The position numbers were made by a program, and so were the translations under genes. Under the pieces are notes generated by a model, which was given only the letters and a program-made list of their open reading frames with translations, was not told the DNA's origin and ran no database searches. From positions 7,420,463-7,484,462 of the forward strand of contig CM029672.1 in assembly GCA_017311315.1 (NCBI GenBank): a stretch of 64,000 nt of DNA, given 5' to 3'. Below, piece by piece: positions 30,346-41,297 of the stretch. The stretch is from Dendrocalamus latiflorus (taxonomy: Eukaryota; Streptophyta; Magnoliopsida; Poales; Poaceae). The stretch's first letter is position 1; the number at the start of each line of letters is the position of its first letter.

Positions 30346-33300
30346 TCATAGCAATGCTAACAGAAAGATAAAGCTGTAAGTAGATAGCATACCAAGCATC
30401 CTCCAAAAGATTAAACATGCAAAGTTGGAGCCAACACCAACTGTAAGACGGCTCCTTGTTTGTTGAGGCAAGTGGGTTTTAAAAGCTCCTCTCCAACCCA
30501 ACCGCCTTTTTATCGGCATGAACAGGAACCCTAGCTGCCAATTGGATGGGTTGCGAAGCAATAGGGTCGTGAAGGTAGACAGGCATACCACAATAGCAAT
30601 CCTCTCACTAACTGGGCTCAAAACAACAAATGCTCCCAATGCAAATGCTACAACCATACTTCTTGTCGCCTGCTCCATCGAAATTACAGAGAAGAACATA
30701 TAGACTGCACGAAGCAGTGGATGAACATGTTCTGAACCAGCATAGGTGAGCCAAATAGTGGACAACGTGGAGCCAACAAATGCGAGTGTGTTTGCCATCA
30801 CAAATGCCTTGAAGGTATATCTGTGTGACAAAATTGGTGCACCAGCATGTGGATGACCATCGGATATGTAACCACCGGGCAGAGTGAATATTGCTGCAAA
30901 TGTGACTGTTGAGATAAGCACAGAGCCAACAACTAAATTCTGTGAGATGTTGGTAAATTTCTTTAGCTCATTTCCAGAAGCTTTCCCAATGTTAAACTCA
31001 TCTATGAAATGATCCAGGCGACGAGGGCTAAGGACAGATCCTGTCCATGCCAAACAGCGAAGTATAATGACCTGTGGATTCTACCAGAAGAAATCAACAT
31101 TTCAGAAAAGCGAAGGATACAGGCTGAAAATTGGAATGATTTTGCAGCCAAACAAGAATATGCATTAGAATGTGCAAAGAAGAATAGAGTGGTAGGATGA
31201 AGTTTACCAGCGTATAACTAATTCCTTTGTCAGTGGCCAGTACCGCAAGATCTAAGGCAGTGAGGCCTTGGTTGTTCACTATATTCGGCAGTACACCTTT
31301 ATTTGCCATCAAAAGGCTCACTATCATCTGGTCTGCATTCTTGACTGCAAGATGCAGAGCTGTATTCCCTTCATAATCCATGACATTCATCATTCTTTCG
31401 AGTTCTGGAGTACCACAGAAATGCCAAACAACTTTCCATTTCTTATGCTCAACAGCAATATGTAGGAAATTTCTTCCTTTACTGTCAAGCATTTCATCAC
31501 AATCTGGGCAGTGTTTGGAGAGTTCATAGATCAGTTGACCATATCCCATTTTAGCAGCTACATGTACAGGAAATAGGCCATTTGTATCTGGGACATATGC
31601 TGGAGAAGTATCATATCGCAATAACAGCTTCAATGCTGAAATGTTTCCAACAGATGCAACATAGTGAAGAGGAGAACTTCCTGAATCATCAACCTCTTTC
31701 ACAAGTGCTGGGTTCCACTGCAACAATTCCTGTGTCATTTCTATTACTAAAGAACTTAGTAAATGTATCAACTGCACAAAATCCAATGTTCATACTCAAG
31801 CAAGATTAAAACTTAAAGCATTACTACTCCAAGAATCAACAATTGACTACTGATAAAATAAATGTACTCCCAGTTGTCTTATATGAAAAAAGGAAACATA
31901 TTTCTGTCAATACATATCCACACAAACCAACATATATTAATAGCAATCTAAATGAAGTAAAAAGGTAATGATTGTTTGGTATTGGTAAAATAGAAGAGAG
32001 AAGTGAACAAAGCAAAAGTAGCTGATCAAAGATGCCCCTCGACACAAATGAGAGGCAACAAGAAACTTCAAGATTCCCAAAGCTCTTTATCATGTCAATT
32101 TCATTTATGAACAGAATTTTGATACTAAAGTGATAAAAGATTCTCCTACTTGGTCCCTCTTCCATATTTTGAGAAGTGAACAAAGCAAAAGTAGCTGATC
32201 AAAGATGCCCCTCGACACAAATGAGAGGCAACAAGAAACTTCAAGATTATCAAAGCTCTTTATCATGTCAATTTCATTTATGAACAGAATTTTGAGACTA
32301 ATGTGATAAAAGATTCTCCTACTTGGTCCCTCTTCCATATTCTGGTTAGGCCACTTTCATCCACAGACAAGGACAGGAGTATTTGGATAGATCCATCAAT
32401 TATACAGGGATGGGGTCAGACATTGGAGTAATGCAATGTAATTTGCAATGAGGGAACCCTTGCCCTCTCTGCCTTGTTTCACTGCTTAAATAATATTGCA
32501 CCGACTGCTACCAAATGGAAATAGATACGGATTTTTTGTATTACAAAAATACAGTCATATCTCATATTCAAATATAAATAGAATATATTTAACGATTCAC
32601 ACTGAGGTTTGATTATATATATTAGAGCAAACTTTTGAGTTTGAATTGCAGTTTGCAAAATTATCTGGTTAAAATGAAATTAAATACATAGATTAGATAT
32701 TTAGATCTATTATGAGTAATTTTCAATACGATTACATCTTTTCTAAAGTTCACATTCAAGTTAGGTTCTTTTTATCATGTTCTTCACTCCTCACGCAAAC
32801 CCCCATCATTCAATTTCTCTGATCAAATCCATTGATATATTTAAGAATACATCCCTCCATGCTTGCATATCCTTTTCAATAAGAATACAAGATCCTTTTC
32901 ACACATATCCCTATTTCTCTTTTTGTCTCATGATTCACATGTAGTATAAAGCAAGCCACCCTGCACACTTGTTTGAGTACCCACCCAAAAATACCCACCC
33001 AAAATCCAACGCGGACTGGAATCATTTGAGTAAAACCTTGTAACTCTACAAACACTAAAGTCCCAACCTCCACTTAGTGCACTACCACAAATCAATCATG
33101 TTACCCCCACCAACTCACTCGGTGTCACCCAGATACCCCAAACCCAAAATTGCTATAACTAGCTCACAGTAAGTTCAACTGTTCAGGTTTAGTTGATTAC
33201 AAGCCAATCTACAATTTTTTTCATCGAAAGAGCACAAGCTAACCTACACTAAAATTCAAAGCAGAATCACGTGAACGTGAATTATCACATTAAACAGAGA

Positions 33301-34262
33301 CCTCAATCATACCCCATCCACTTGCTTCACAAGCGATGATCACCTACTTTCCAATTTCAACTGAGTGGTAATTCAACCACAGATTAGTCTAGTCAATCAT
33401 ATCCAAAGAAAAATGTCCTGATTTCAGACAAGCTTCTTGCAGTACCTCAATTCACAATAACCAACTAAATCTGTCCACCTAGACCTTAAACACTCCAATT
33501 GCTCCTCATCTCCTACAAAGCAACATACATAAATCTTGAAACGATAACGCGATAACTCGTCAGGCACTCACCATTGCTCGTGAGGACAGCGGCGTGCAGC
33601 ACCGTGCGCCTGCCCGGGCCCGTGCACGAACACAATACGAGCACCTCCTCCTCGTTATCGTTCCTATATGTTTTTATAAGAACGCGCACCATCCCAAGGG
33701 ACCCGGCCGCCGCCGCCATGTAGATCGGAGATTCCCTCGCGCCGCCGCACAGCCACGCGAGCCCCGGGTCCGCGGCGGCCAACGCCCGAACCGCGGCCTC
33801 GTGCCCTCCCCGCACCGCGTCGTGCAGCGCCGTCTCGCCGCGCCTGTTAGTGGCGCGGGTGAGGTCGCGCAAGGACGGGGTGGTGGAGGAGGAGGCGACG
33901 AGGGCGGCGACAACCTTGTGGGCCCCGGCTCGGGCGGCGAGGTGGAGCGGGGTGTCGAGCGCGGCGTTTCGGGCGGCGAGGAGGCGCGGGCCTCGGCGGA
34001 GGAGGAGCGCCGCGAGAGACGCGTGGCCGCCGACCGCGGCCACGTGGAGGAGAGTGTTGCCTCCGGCGGTGGCGGCGGTCTCGAGGTCGGGGGCGGTCGG
34101 ATCAGCGAGGAGCGCCTTCACGAGCCACCGCTCATCGCCGCTGCGCGCCGCGCGCAGCAGCGCGGGGCTCATGGTTGGCGCGGCTACCACCGGCCGAGGG
34201 GTTGGGCAGGATGCGGTGGTCGGGGTGGACGGCGGCGAGATATCCACCTCCGGCGAGGCCAT
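30346..34262 (-). CDS. Ankyrin-repeat, PGG-domain membrane protein (ACD6-like family)
   Basis: Exons 34262-33572, 31740-31208 and 31080-30346 join in phase (691+533+735 nt) to 652 residues. Exon 1 has a short Pro/Ser/Thr-rich start, then ankyrin repeats (GNTLLHVAAVGGHASLAALL, DTPLHLAARAGAHKVVAALV, GETALHDAVRGGHEAAVRAL, ESPIYMAAAAGSLGMVRVLI). Exon 2 continues with SSPLHYVASVGN, GLFPVHVAAKMGYGQLI, GRNFLHIAVEHKKWKVV and GNTALHLAVKNADQ. Exon 3 carries the PGG domain (NLVVGSVLISTVTFAAIFTL followed by PGGY, PGG at about 476-478) and further hydrophobic segments, giving about four membrane spans. Family members such as ACD6 act in defence signalling at the plasma membrane; whether this one does is not shown. 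Intron 1 (1.8 kb) holds a tandem repeat. Confidence 0.92.
31998..32343. repeat. 173-bp tandem duplication in an intron
   Basis: GAGAAGTGAACAAAGCAAAAG starts at 31998 and 32171; the copies end TCCCTCTTCCATATT. They are nearly identical, so the duplication is recent. It lies in the first intron of the ankyrin gene and is not coding. Confidence 0.9.
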
Positions 34263-34914
34263 CGTGTGTGCGTCTGTGGGGCGAGGGGGAAGGTGGGTGG
34301 CTTACTTCGCCTTTATGTCACTGATGACTTGCTTTGCTTCGAACCTCAGGTGGCAACAGAATCAGTACGGATCATTTTCCTTTTTGACCGTCGGTGATGT
34401 TGGCCGCAATGTTGGCTTCGGCTTGCGGATTATTTTGGATTTCGGTTTATTTAAATAAAAAATTATTTAAAACATGATGATTTTTAACTTTTGCTTATTT
34501 TGGTTTTTCTTTTTTTGTTTTTTATCTCTTATTTTTTGCATTGTTATGATGATATAATGGTTTTTATTTTTTTAAAAAAATAATAACCATTATAGTATAA
34601 TTTCAATCGTAATCTAAAAGGTATAGTTAAAAACTTAAACTAAGCCAGTTAGAATGGGCCGTGGAAAATTGTGTCCAACTATTCCCTTTCAACCTTTGAC
34701 TGTTTATGGTTGAAAAATTGATGGTGATAGGTTGGTAGTTTCATAGTATGACGATCTCATCCATCCTTCTTAAGTATTTACAGTTAAAAATCATTAGATC
34801 ATTCGCTTAAGCCAAAGTCTTGGTCGTGTACCATGTCCATTTTAGGTATTTTGTTTTGCAAACATTTCAATCAACAAAGAAGACATATTTGTAGTCAGGA
34901 ACTGGCATTGACCA
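34263..34914. other. Ankyrin-gene promoter region and spacer
   Basis: Upstream flank of the minus-strand ankyrin gene; no clear TATA box on that strand. No other gene seen. Confidence 0.4.
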
Positions 34915-37900
34915 CAAAGGCGAATCCATTGTAGGTGCTTATGGGTGCTTGAGCACCCCCTCCTTCCACCATAGGTTGAAAAAGACCCCGCCAGCCTAGA
35001 GGTTAAAGAAGAATCGGAGGTTGAAGAAGAGCCGAAGTCGAAGGTTGAAAATTGAAGAAAGCATGAGGCCCAATCGGTGTCTTAAGGCCCAACGCCCCAG
35101 CCGGCCCAAATTAGTGGCGAATCCTGGCCTAAAATTCCAAATACAATAAGGGATTCAGCCTTTAGATATTAGAGAACATGAGGAAGATGAACAGCAGAAC
35201 ACCGGAACAGTAGATAAGGTCTCTGGGAAACACAAAGTCAAGGGACACGGAGAGGCCGAAACGGAGAGAGACTCATCATCACCGTCGAGTCAGCAGCCCG
35301 ACGCCCCGTGGGGGAGGCGGTCAGCGACTCGGTGCGGAGGGGGAGGCTGGAGGCGGTCAGCGGCCTAGTGTGGAGGGCAGTCCGACGTGGAGCGTAGAGG
35401 GAGGCGGTCGACCACTCAGTGGCGACTAGGCGTGGGCACGGGCGTGCGGGTGAGGCCATGTGGGGCTAGTGCCTGGCGGGCGGCGCATCGGCGCATCGGA
35501 GAGGACGAGGTGGAGATGAGGTAGTGAAATGCGAAAAAATCCCCAAATTTCTTTTGTTGTGCAGCCGTGCTGGTGAGGCAATTCTGCTAAAGTGGTGACT
35601 GGTGAGGCCGTGATTGTTGTACTGATGCAAATTGTTGTTTAATCGACAGTAGCCATTAGCCGATTAGCCAATTAGCTAATTTGTTTAATCAGTGGTTGAC
35701 TGATTGTTGTTTAATTGTTCTTAGATTTACAAAAATGGAGGCGAACTTTGCACAAATATTTCTCAAATAATGCAACTAGTAGTAACCCTTCAACCATAGA
35801 AAGAAGAACTGAAGCAATAAAGGTCCGGCATGAATTTAATCCAGATGATACTATTGCTGATTCAGCATGTCGCAAACCAATTGAAGATTATCCTAATGAG
35901 ATTAGAGATCAAGTTAGGAAAGCATATTTGTTGTAGGGTCCAACTTAACCAATTGGTCATGATTTTCTAAAAAATGCAAGGTTCAATTTCAAAATCCTTT
36001 CAAGAATCATGGTATAAGAAATTCAATTGACTGAAATATAGTGTGAAAAAAGATGCCGCCTTTTGTTTCTATTGCTTTCTTTTTAAGAAGCTATCACACC
36101 CCCCCCCCCCACTAACTTTAGGAGGTATGTCTTCACAAAAGTTGGGTATGTGAGTTGGAGAAGTGCTATGGAATCTTTCAATCAACATGTTGGTGGACCT
36201 ACTAGTGTCCACAACATTGCAATGCTAGATTGTGAAGATTTTCATAATCAACGAGCAAGTGTAGATCACAAATTAAATACTTATAGAAAGGAGTCCGAAA
36301 TTGCATACAAGATTCGTTTGACCGCTTCTTTAGATTGTGCTAGATATCTCATTCAGAAGGTGAAGCTTTTCGTGGACATGACAAATCTTCTACTTCCATG
36401 AACAAGGGCAATTTTAGATAATTGATGGATTGGTACATTGATAAAAAGGCGGATGTGAAGGAGGCTTTTGAATTTGAGGGTGGTGGCAATTGTTTGATGC
36501 TTTGTTCGGATATACAGAAGAAACTTGCGAAATGTTGTGCACAGAAGGTCACACATGTGATTAAGGATGAGATTGGATATAGGAACTTCGCAGAGCTTAT
36601 TGATTAGTCCTATGATTCATCAGTAAAGGAGCAGATGTCAGTGACTGTGAGGTTAGTTGTACATATAATGTTTTTTAATCATATCATTTATGATTTGTGC
36701 ATTGTTGTTTTGTTTTAACTTTGTAAAATTCATGCTATGTAGGTGTGTAAATAAAGAAGGGAAGATCATGGAAAGATTTACTGGTATTGAGTATGTCACT
36801 TTGTGTACATCTGTTGCACTGAAGGAAGCTTTGGTTCGTGTGCTTGATAAGGTTGATTTACCTATTTTTAGGCTACACGGACAGGGTTATGATAGAGCTT
36901 CAAATATGAGAGGGGAATTTAATGGCTTGCAGAGATTAATACGGGATGAGAATCCATATGCTTTCTATGTCCATTATTTCACACACCAATTCAGTTAGTG
37001 GTTGTCATTGTCGTAAGTTGTAGCGGTGCTATTGCTGATTTCTTCAACTATATTCCCTTGATAGTGACCACTGTGAGTGCATCTTGCAAAAGAAAGAATG
37101 CTTTGATGGAAAAGCATCAGGAAGTCTTATTGGAGAAATAGGAGAATGGTGTACTTTCAACAGGAACAAGCTTGAATCAGGCAACTAGCCTAGCTAGACC
37201 TGAAGATGCTAGATGGGGCTCACATCTTAAAACATTATTTCGTATATACCAAATATGGAAGTCAGTGCTTCTAGTGTTAGAGATGATATGTAAAGATGCA
37301 GTATATTGTTTAGGTCATGGTAGAGCAGCAAGTTTGATACAAAAGATAGAGAGCTTTGAATTTGTGTTCATCATGCGTTTCTTGAAAGACTTGTTGAGCA
37401 TTACACATGAGTTATCCCTTTTTTTTGTAAAGAAGGGATCAAGATATTATTGAAGCTATGGGTTTGACTATGAATGCGAAAATGCGCTTGCAAGACATGA
37501 GGGACAATGGGAACACAGTAAAAACTTTTATGAGTCAAATGAGATTGATGTGCCAAGTATGGATGATCACATTGGAGTAAAGGGTAAACCTGCACGTCAG
37601 AAGCATAAGGTTACTCTCCTTCACTGTTATCGTATTAATATTTTCAATGTTGCTCTTGATGCCATTATGGCAGAGATGTATCATCATTTTAATGAAATTT
37701 CTTCAAAGTTATTGGCATGCGTATCTTGTCTTGATCCAAGCAACTCCTCTAAGTTTGATGTGCAAAAGCTAGTTCGCCTTGCTGAGATTTATACTGCAGA
37801 TTTCACCATAGCTGGCTGTTTGTTGTTAAGAAATCAGTTTCAAACATTCATTTTCAATTCTAGAAGAAGTGTTGAATTTCGTGAATACCATGATCTTGCA

Positions 37901-38508
37901 AAGGTTGCTCAAAAAATGGTTGAAATCGAAAAAATAATAATTTTCACATTGGTGTATCGCCTCATCGAGATCACATTGATCCTTCCAGTGGCAACAGTAT
38001 TAGTTGAAAGAATTTTCTCATCAATGAAGATTATTAAAACAGATTTGTGCAACAAAGTATCAGATGAATAGCTCAATGACTTGATGGTGTGCTACATTGA
38101 GCGAGAGATATTTAGAAGCCTTGATAATAAAAGAATCATTCAATGATTTCAAGACATGAAAACTCGTAGAGTGGAATTGCATCGTAATCAGATTTAGTGA
38201 CTTAGTGGTATGATTTCATTTCATTTTTAATATTTATGAACATTCACAATTTAATATTGTACCACTAAATTTGATATTTCCTATCTACAGATTAGTACTC
38301 ACATATTTATGAATATTTGGGGCACATTATCCATTAGTAAGGTACTAATTTATTGTATTGTACATTTTCAGTTTGTTCTCTTCCTGTTTATGTATGAGTT
38401 TGATATTTCAATGACAAAAGGCTAGTAGATATAGTTTTGTTATGCTTATGTTGTGCTATAGCCTCAACAGTAGAGCTCCCCTCTATTTTCATTCTAGATT
38501 TGCCACTG
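34915..38508 (+). mobile_element. Decayed hAT transposon of the ZMYM1/DUF4371 type, about 3.6 kb
   Basis: Left end CAAAGGCGAATCC and right end, reverse-complemented, CAGTGGCAAATCTAG are related inverted termini resembling the CAGTGGCGGA...type seen on these grass hATs. Flanks ATTGACCA (34907-34914) and GTTGGCCA (38509-38516) are an 8-base duplication with two transitions. Between them lie a GC-rich leader (about 35200-35560) and a broken transposase gene. A 12-base C run sits at 36099-36110. Confidence 0.7.
35715..38200 (+). pseudogene. hAT-family transposase (TTF zinc finger, DUF4371, hAT dimerisation)
   Basis: Pieces in order across shifted frames: RTEAIKVRHEFNPDDTIADS near the start, a TTF-type finger remnant (GPTQPIGHDF, later AAFCFYCFLFK), DUF4371-like stretches (WRSAMESFNQHVGGPTSVHN, HVIKDEIGYRNFAELID, ERFTGIEYVT, GQGYDRASNMRGEFNGLQ, ARPEDARWGSHLKTLFRIYQ). 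It closes with the hAT C-terminal dimerisation segment (LPVATVLVERIFSSMKII, LNDLMVCYIEREIF). Many in-frame stops and shifts break it. In live family members this protein binds the termini and cuts and pastes the element. Confidence 0.88.
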
Positions 38509-39175
38509 GTTGGCCAACTTATCTATGATGCCGACTAATGTTAAAGCAATGTAGCAATAAATTGAGGCCCCTTGTTTTCAACTTAGGACTTATAGTTTCT
38601 TCCGAACAGATAAACAAGATAGCTTTTTCGTAGCCTTTTCGAAGCGGTTTATTGGGACAGCCATTTCGAACCAACTTATCGGCATTCGGCACGTTCGCAT
38701 AAACTCGTGTTAGCGCTAAAAGTCATTAGCCCTAGCCATAATCCATAGTTGCAGTTGAAAAGAACCCATAATGAGTGAGAACCTTTATCGTGGTCTAAAG
38801 TTGAAGCAAAAGTGCAAACCATTGCATCGCTAGTCTTCGTTGGGTTTAAGGTTATGGTTTCATGTAAATGCGTTTAAGTACGGGTGGTTACGGTTTATGG
38901 TTTTTAACTCTAACACGAGTATTTATATGAACAAATCGAATATCGATAATACGCTTTAAAAAGTTTTCTCGATAAGTCGTTTTAAAACGGTGACGAAATA
39001 ACCTTCCTGTTTGTTTATTTGATATAAACTATAAGTTACATGGAGCCTACGTGAACAGTTCTTTTCACTCAAACAAAACGGTGAGCTGGTGAAGGCCGCT
39101 CTTCTAAAGTGGAGATGCGACCTCATTGGTGCCAAACAGCCATCGATTTGCACGTCTTGTTGCATGCACGTACAA

Positions 39176-39177
<2 letters not shown>
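38509..39177. other. Spacer with MITE-like sequences
   Basis: 38563-38768 has facing ends (GGCCCCTTGTTTTCAAC and, reverse-complemented, GGGTTCTTTTCAACTGC) like a MITE, but I could not settle a target duplication. 38780-39075 also looks MITE-derived (ends with GAACAGTTCTTTTCACTC). No gene. Confidence 0.4.
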
Positions 39178-39252
<75 letters not shown>

Positions 39253-39264
39253 TATATATATATA
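39178..39264. repeat. (TA)n microsatellite, about 87 bp
   Basis: TA dinucleotides broken once by GATA near 39251. Confidence 0.95.
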
Positions 39265-39620
39265 ATCCCAGCATCGATCAAACAAAGTATATAGAAATGT
39301 AAAGTAGGGGTCATGGTACGCCCTAATATAAATAAAACATAAACTACAACTGGAACGCGATGTGGGACTCGTGCACGCACGCATGCATTCCATATTAACC
39401 GGTAGCTAGCGCCTGCACGGTGGCACCAATAGTTTATTCTCCTCATGCGCCCCGGGGGCGATGTGGACGGGCACGCGGGGGAGACTGCGAAAGCGCGGTC
39501 GTTTTTGGACTCTCTTGTTTGGCTGCCGTCTCGGTCTCGGCATCGCCATGAATGATGCCGGATCGACGAGGCCCCTGGGGTGTTGCGCTTTGGCAGGACT
39601 CGTTTGTTATTCTTCGCTAA

Positions 39621-39852
39621 GGGCGTCCGCAATGGTAATAGCTAGTACTAGCTATATAGTCAGCTGACGTGGAGGTGAGAGACAAAAGTAAAGACTATTT
39701 TATACTGTTGGACCCACATGCTCCTCTCTCATGTTCTTGGACTACGTGAAATAGATCAGCTATTTGCTCGTCGCTAGTGACTACTCTCTCTCCTACTTTT
39801 TCCTTGCCACATCAGATCTAGCTAACTAAATAGCCAGCTGTTGGAGACGCCC
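39621..39852. mobile_element. Tourist-like MITE, 232 bp
   Basis: Starts GGGCGTCCGCAATGG and ends CTGTTGGAGACGCCC, flanked by TAA on both sides (39618-39620, 39853-39855). Inner termini carry AGCTAGTACTAGCTA and TAGCTAACTAAATAGC. No coding. Confidence 0.8.
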
Positions 39853-39905
39853 TAAGCGTCGGAGGCTGATCACCTGGAGTAACGCTGAAGTGTTGCTTGC
39901 GGTTT

Positions 39906-40118
39906 CAACAAACAGCCTAGTTTTTTCATTTTAATTTTTTTCTAGCTTTTTTCTTTTTCCTTATATTTCTTTATATTATCTGTGTAAAAAATAAGTTATT
40001 TTAACACAGATAATATAAAGAAATATAAGAAAAAAGCTAGACAAAGATTAAAGTAAAAAAACTAAAAACTAGAAGTAAAAAAATCAAAAAAATCTAGATC
40101 AATCTGAGCTGTTTGTTG
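39906..40118. mobile_element. Fold-back element, 213 bp
   Basis: Termini CAACAAACAGC and GCTGTTTGTTG face each other. The inside forms a long hairpin: CTAGC-TTTTTTCTT...TATAATCTGTGT-like arm around 39943-40000 pairs with ACACAGATAATATAAAGAAA (about 40000-40040) and AAAAAAGCTAG. Short loop near TAAGTTATTTTA. Confidence 0.7.
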
Positions 40119-40872
40119 GAAGATGAAGGGCCGGATCTGAAGCAAACAGAGAATCCCGCGCGGCGATTTCTCATGCTTCTCAATATTTTACGACGATTGA
40201 AGGCTTCAAATCTGAGCGTTGGTGTCATAAATAATCGAAGGGTCCAGGAGCTGTGCAGTAATACCTCTGCTGCAGGTATTGGGAGCTAGGACATTGTACA
40301 TCGGCAGCTGCAGAGCGCAAGAAGAAGCCGTCCAAGGAAACACCGCCGGCGGCTGGTGTGGGTGAGCGACGTAGCGCTGGCGCGAGGACAGCAAGGGCAT
40401 AAGCACAATCGTGTGCGTGGTGAATGCATCAGGCACACCCGAGAGAGGGGGAGAAGAGGGAGGGAACCAAGTGGCGAGGGCAAGTGGGCACAGGCAAGGA
40501 TGCATCGGCATGGCCACAAGGCCAGCGATGTAAGAAGAGCACAGCGGGGACGATGTGTATTGGTGGGAGAGCGGAGCATGGGCGCGAGGGCGCAGATGCG
40601 TGGTGCTACGTGACCAGGTTAGCTCGGCTGAAGACAGAGAGAGAAGAGAGAGGAAGATGGGCCGTGGGTCGAGAGGGAAATGGGCCAACCCACTTGGCCT
40701 TTTGGGTTTTGATTTGATTTTTATTTCTGATTTGAATTTTGAATTCCTGATTTGGTTTTTAATTTGAATTTGAATTTCATTTTTGCCAAAAAAATGAATT
40801 GTGCTCAAATATCAACTTCACTAAAAAAAATTAAATCCCCTGAAATAGGGTGTTACATCATCATAGGAGTAA
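40119..40872. other. Spacer with moderately GC-rich stretch
   Basis: Frames up to 200 codons (40206-40808 minus) are open but show no domain. No gene called. Confidence 0.35.
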
Positions 40873-41297
40873 TTGGTGATAAATATTCTAGTCAGAAAAA
40901 CCACTCTCAACTTCAATGTGCCAGTTGCATATCTATTGGAGGCGAAGTCCTCGAAAAAGCCATCGGAATTTTCATCCTCATGTGATAAAGCATTGTCTTC
41001 AATAAGTGTTGCAGGTAGAAGCAAAAGTCATACAAAGAAGGGAAAGAGCAAGGGCACACATATGTGCTATCTATGTAACGAGGAAGGTCATATGATACAA
41101 AAAACTATTCAAGCTTAAATCAAATGAAGGGTGCATGCTCATCGGCGGTAACAAAGGATGACTCAGACGTACTAGCCATCGATCAACCATATACTTTTCA
41201 TGGATGGATATTAGATTCAAGTTATTGCTTCCATATATGTTTGGTGAGGGAGATGTGTGATAAAGGATCTCTACGTCCGGTATATGAAACTATTCAC

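Noticed and set aside
33594..34397. 267-codon plus-strand frame
   Set aside because: Antisense shadow of the GC-rich first exon of the ankyrin gene.
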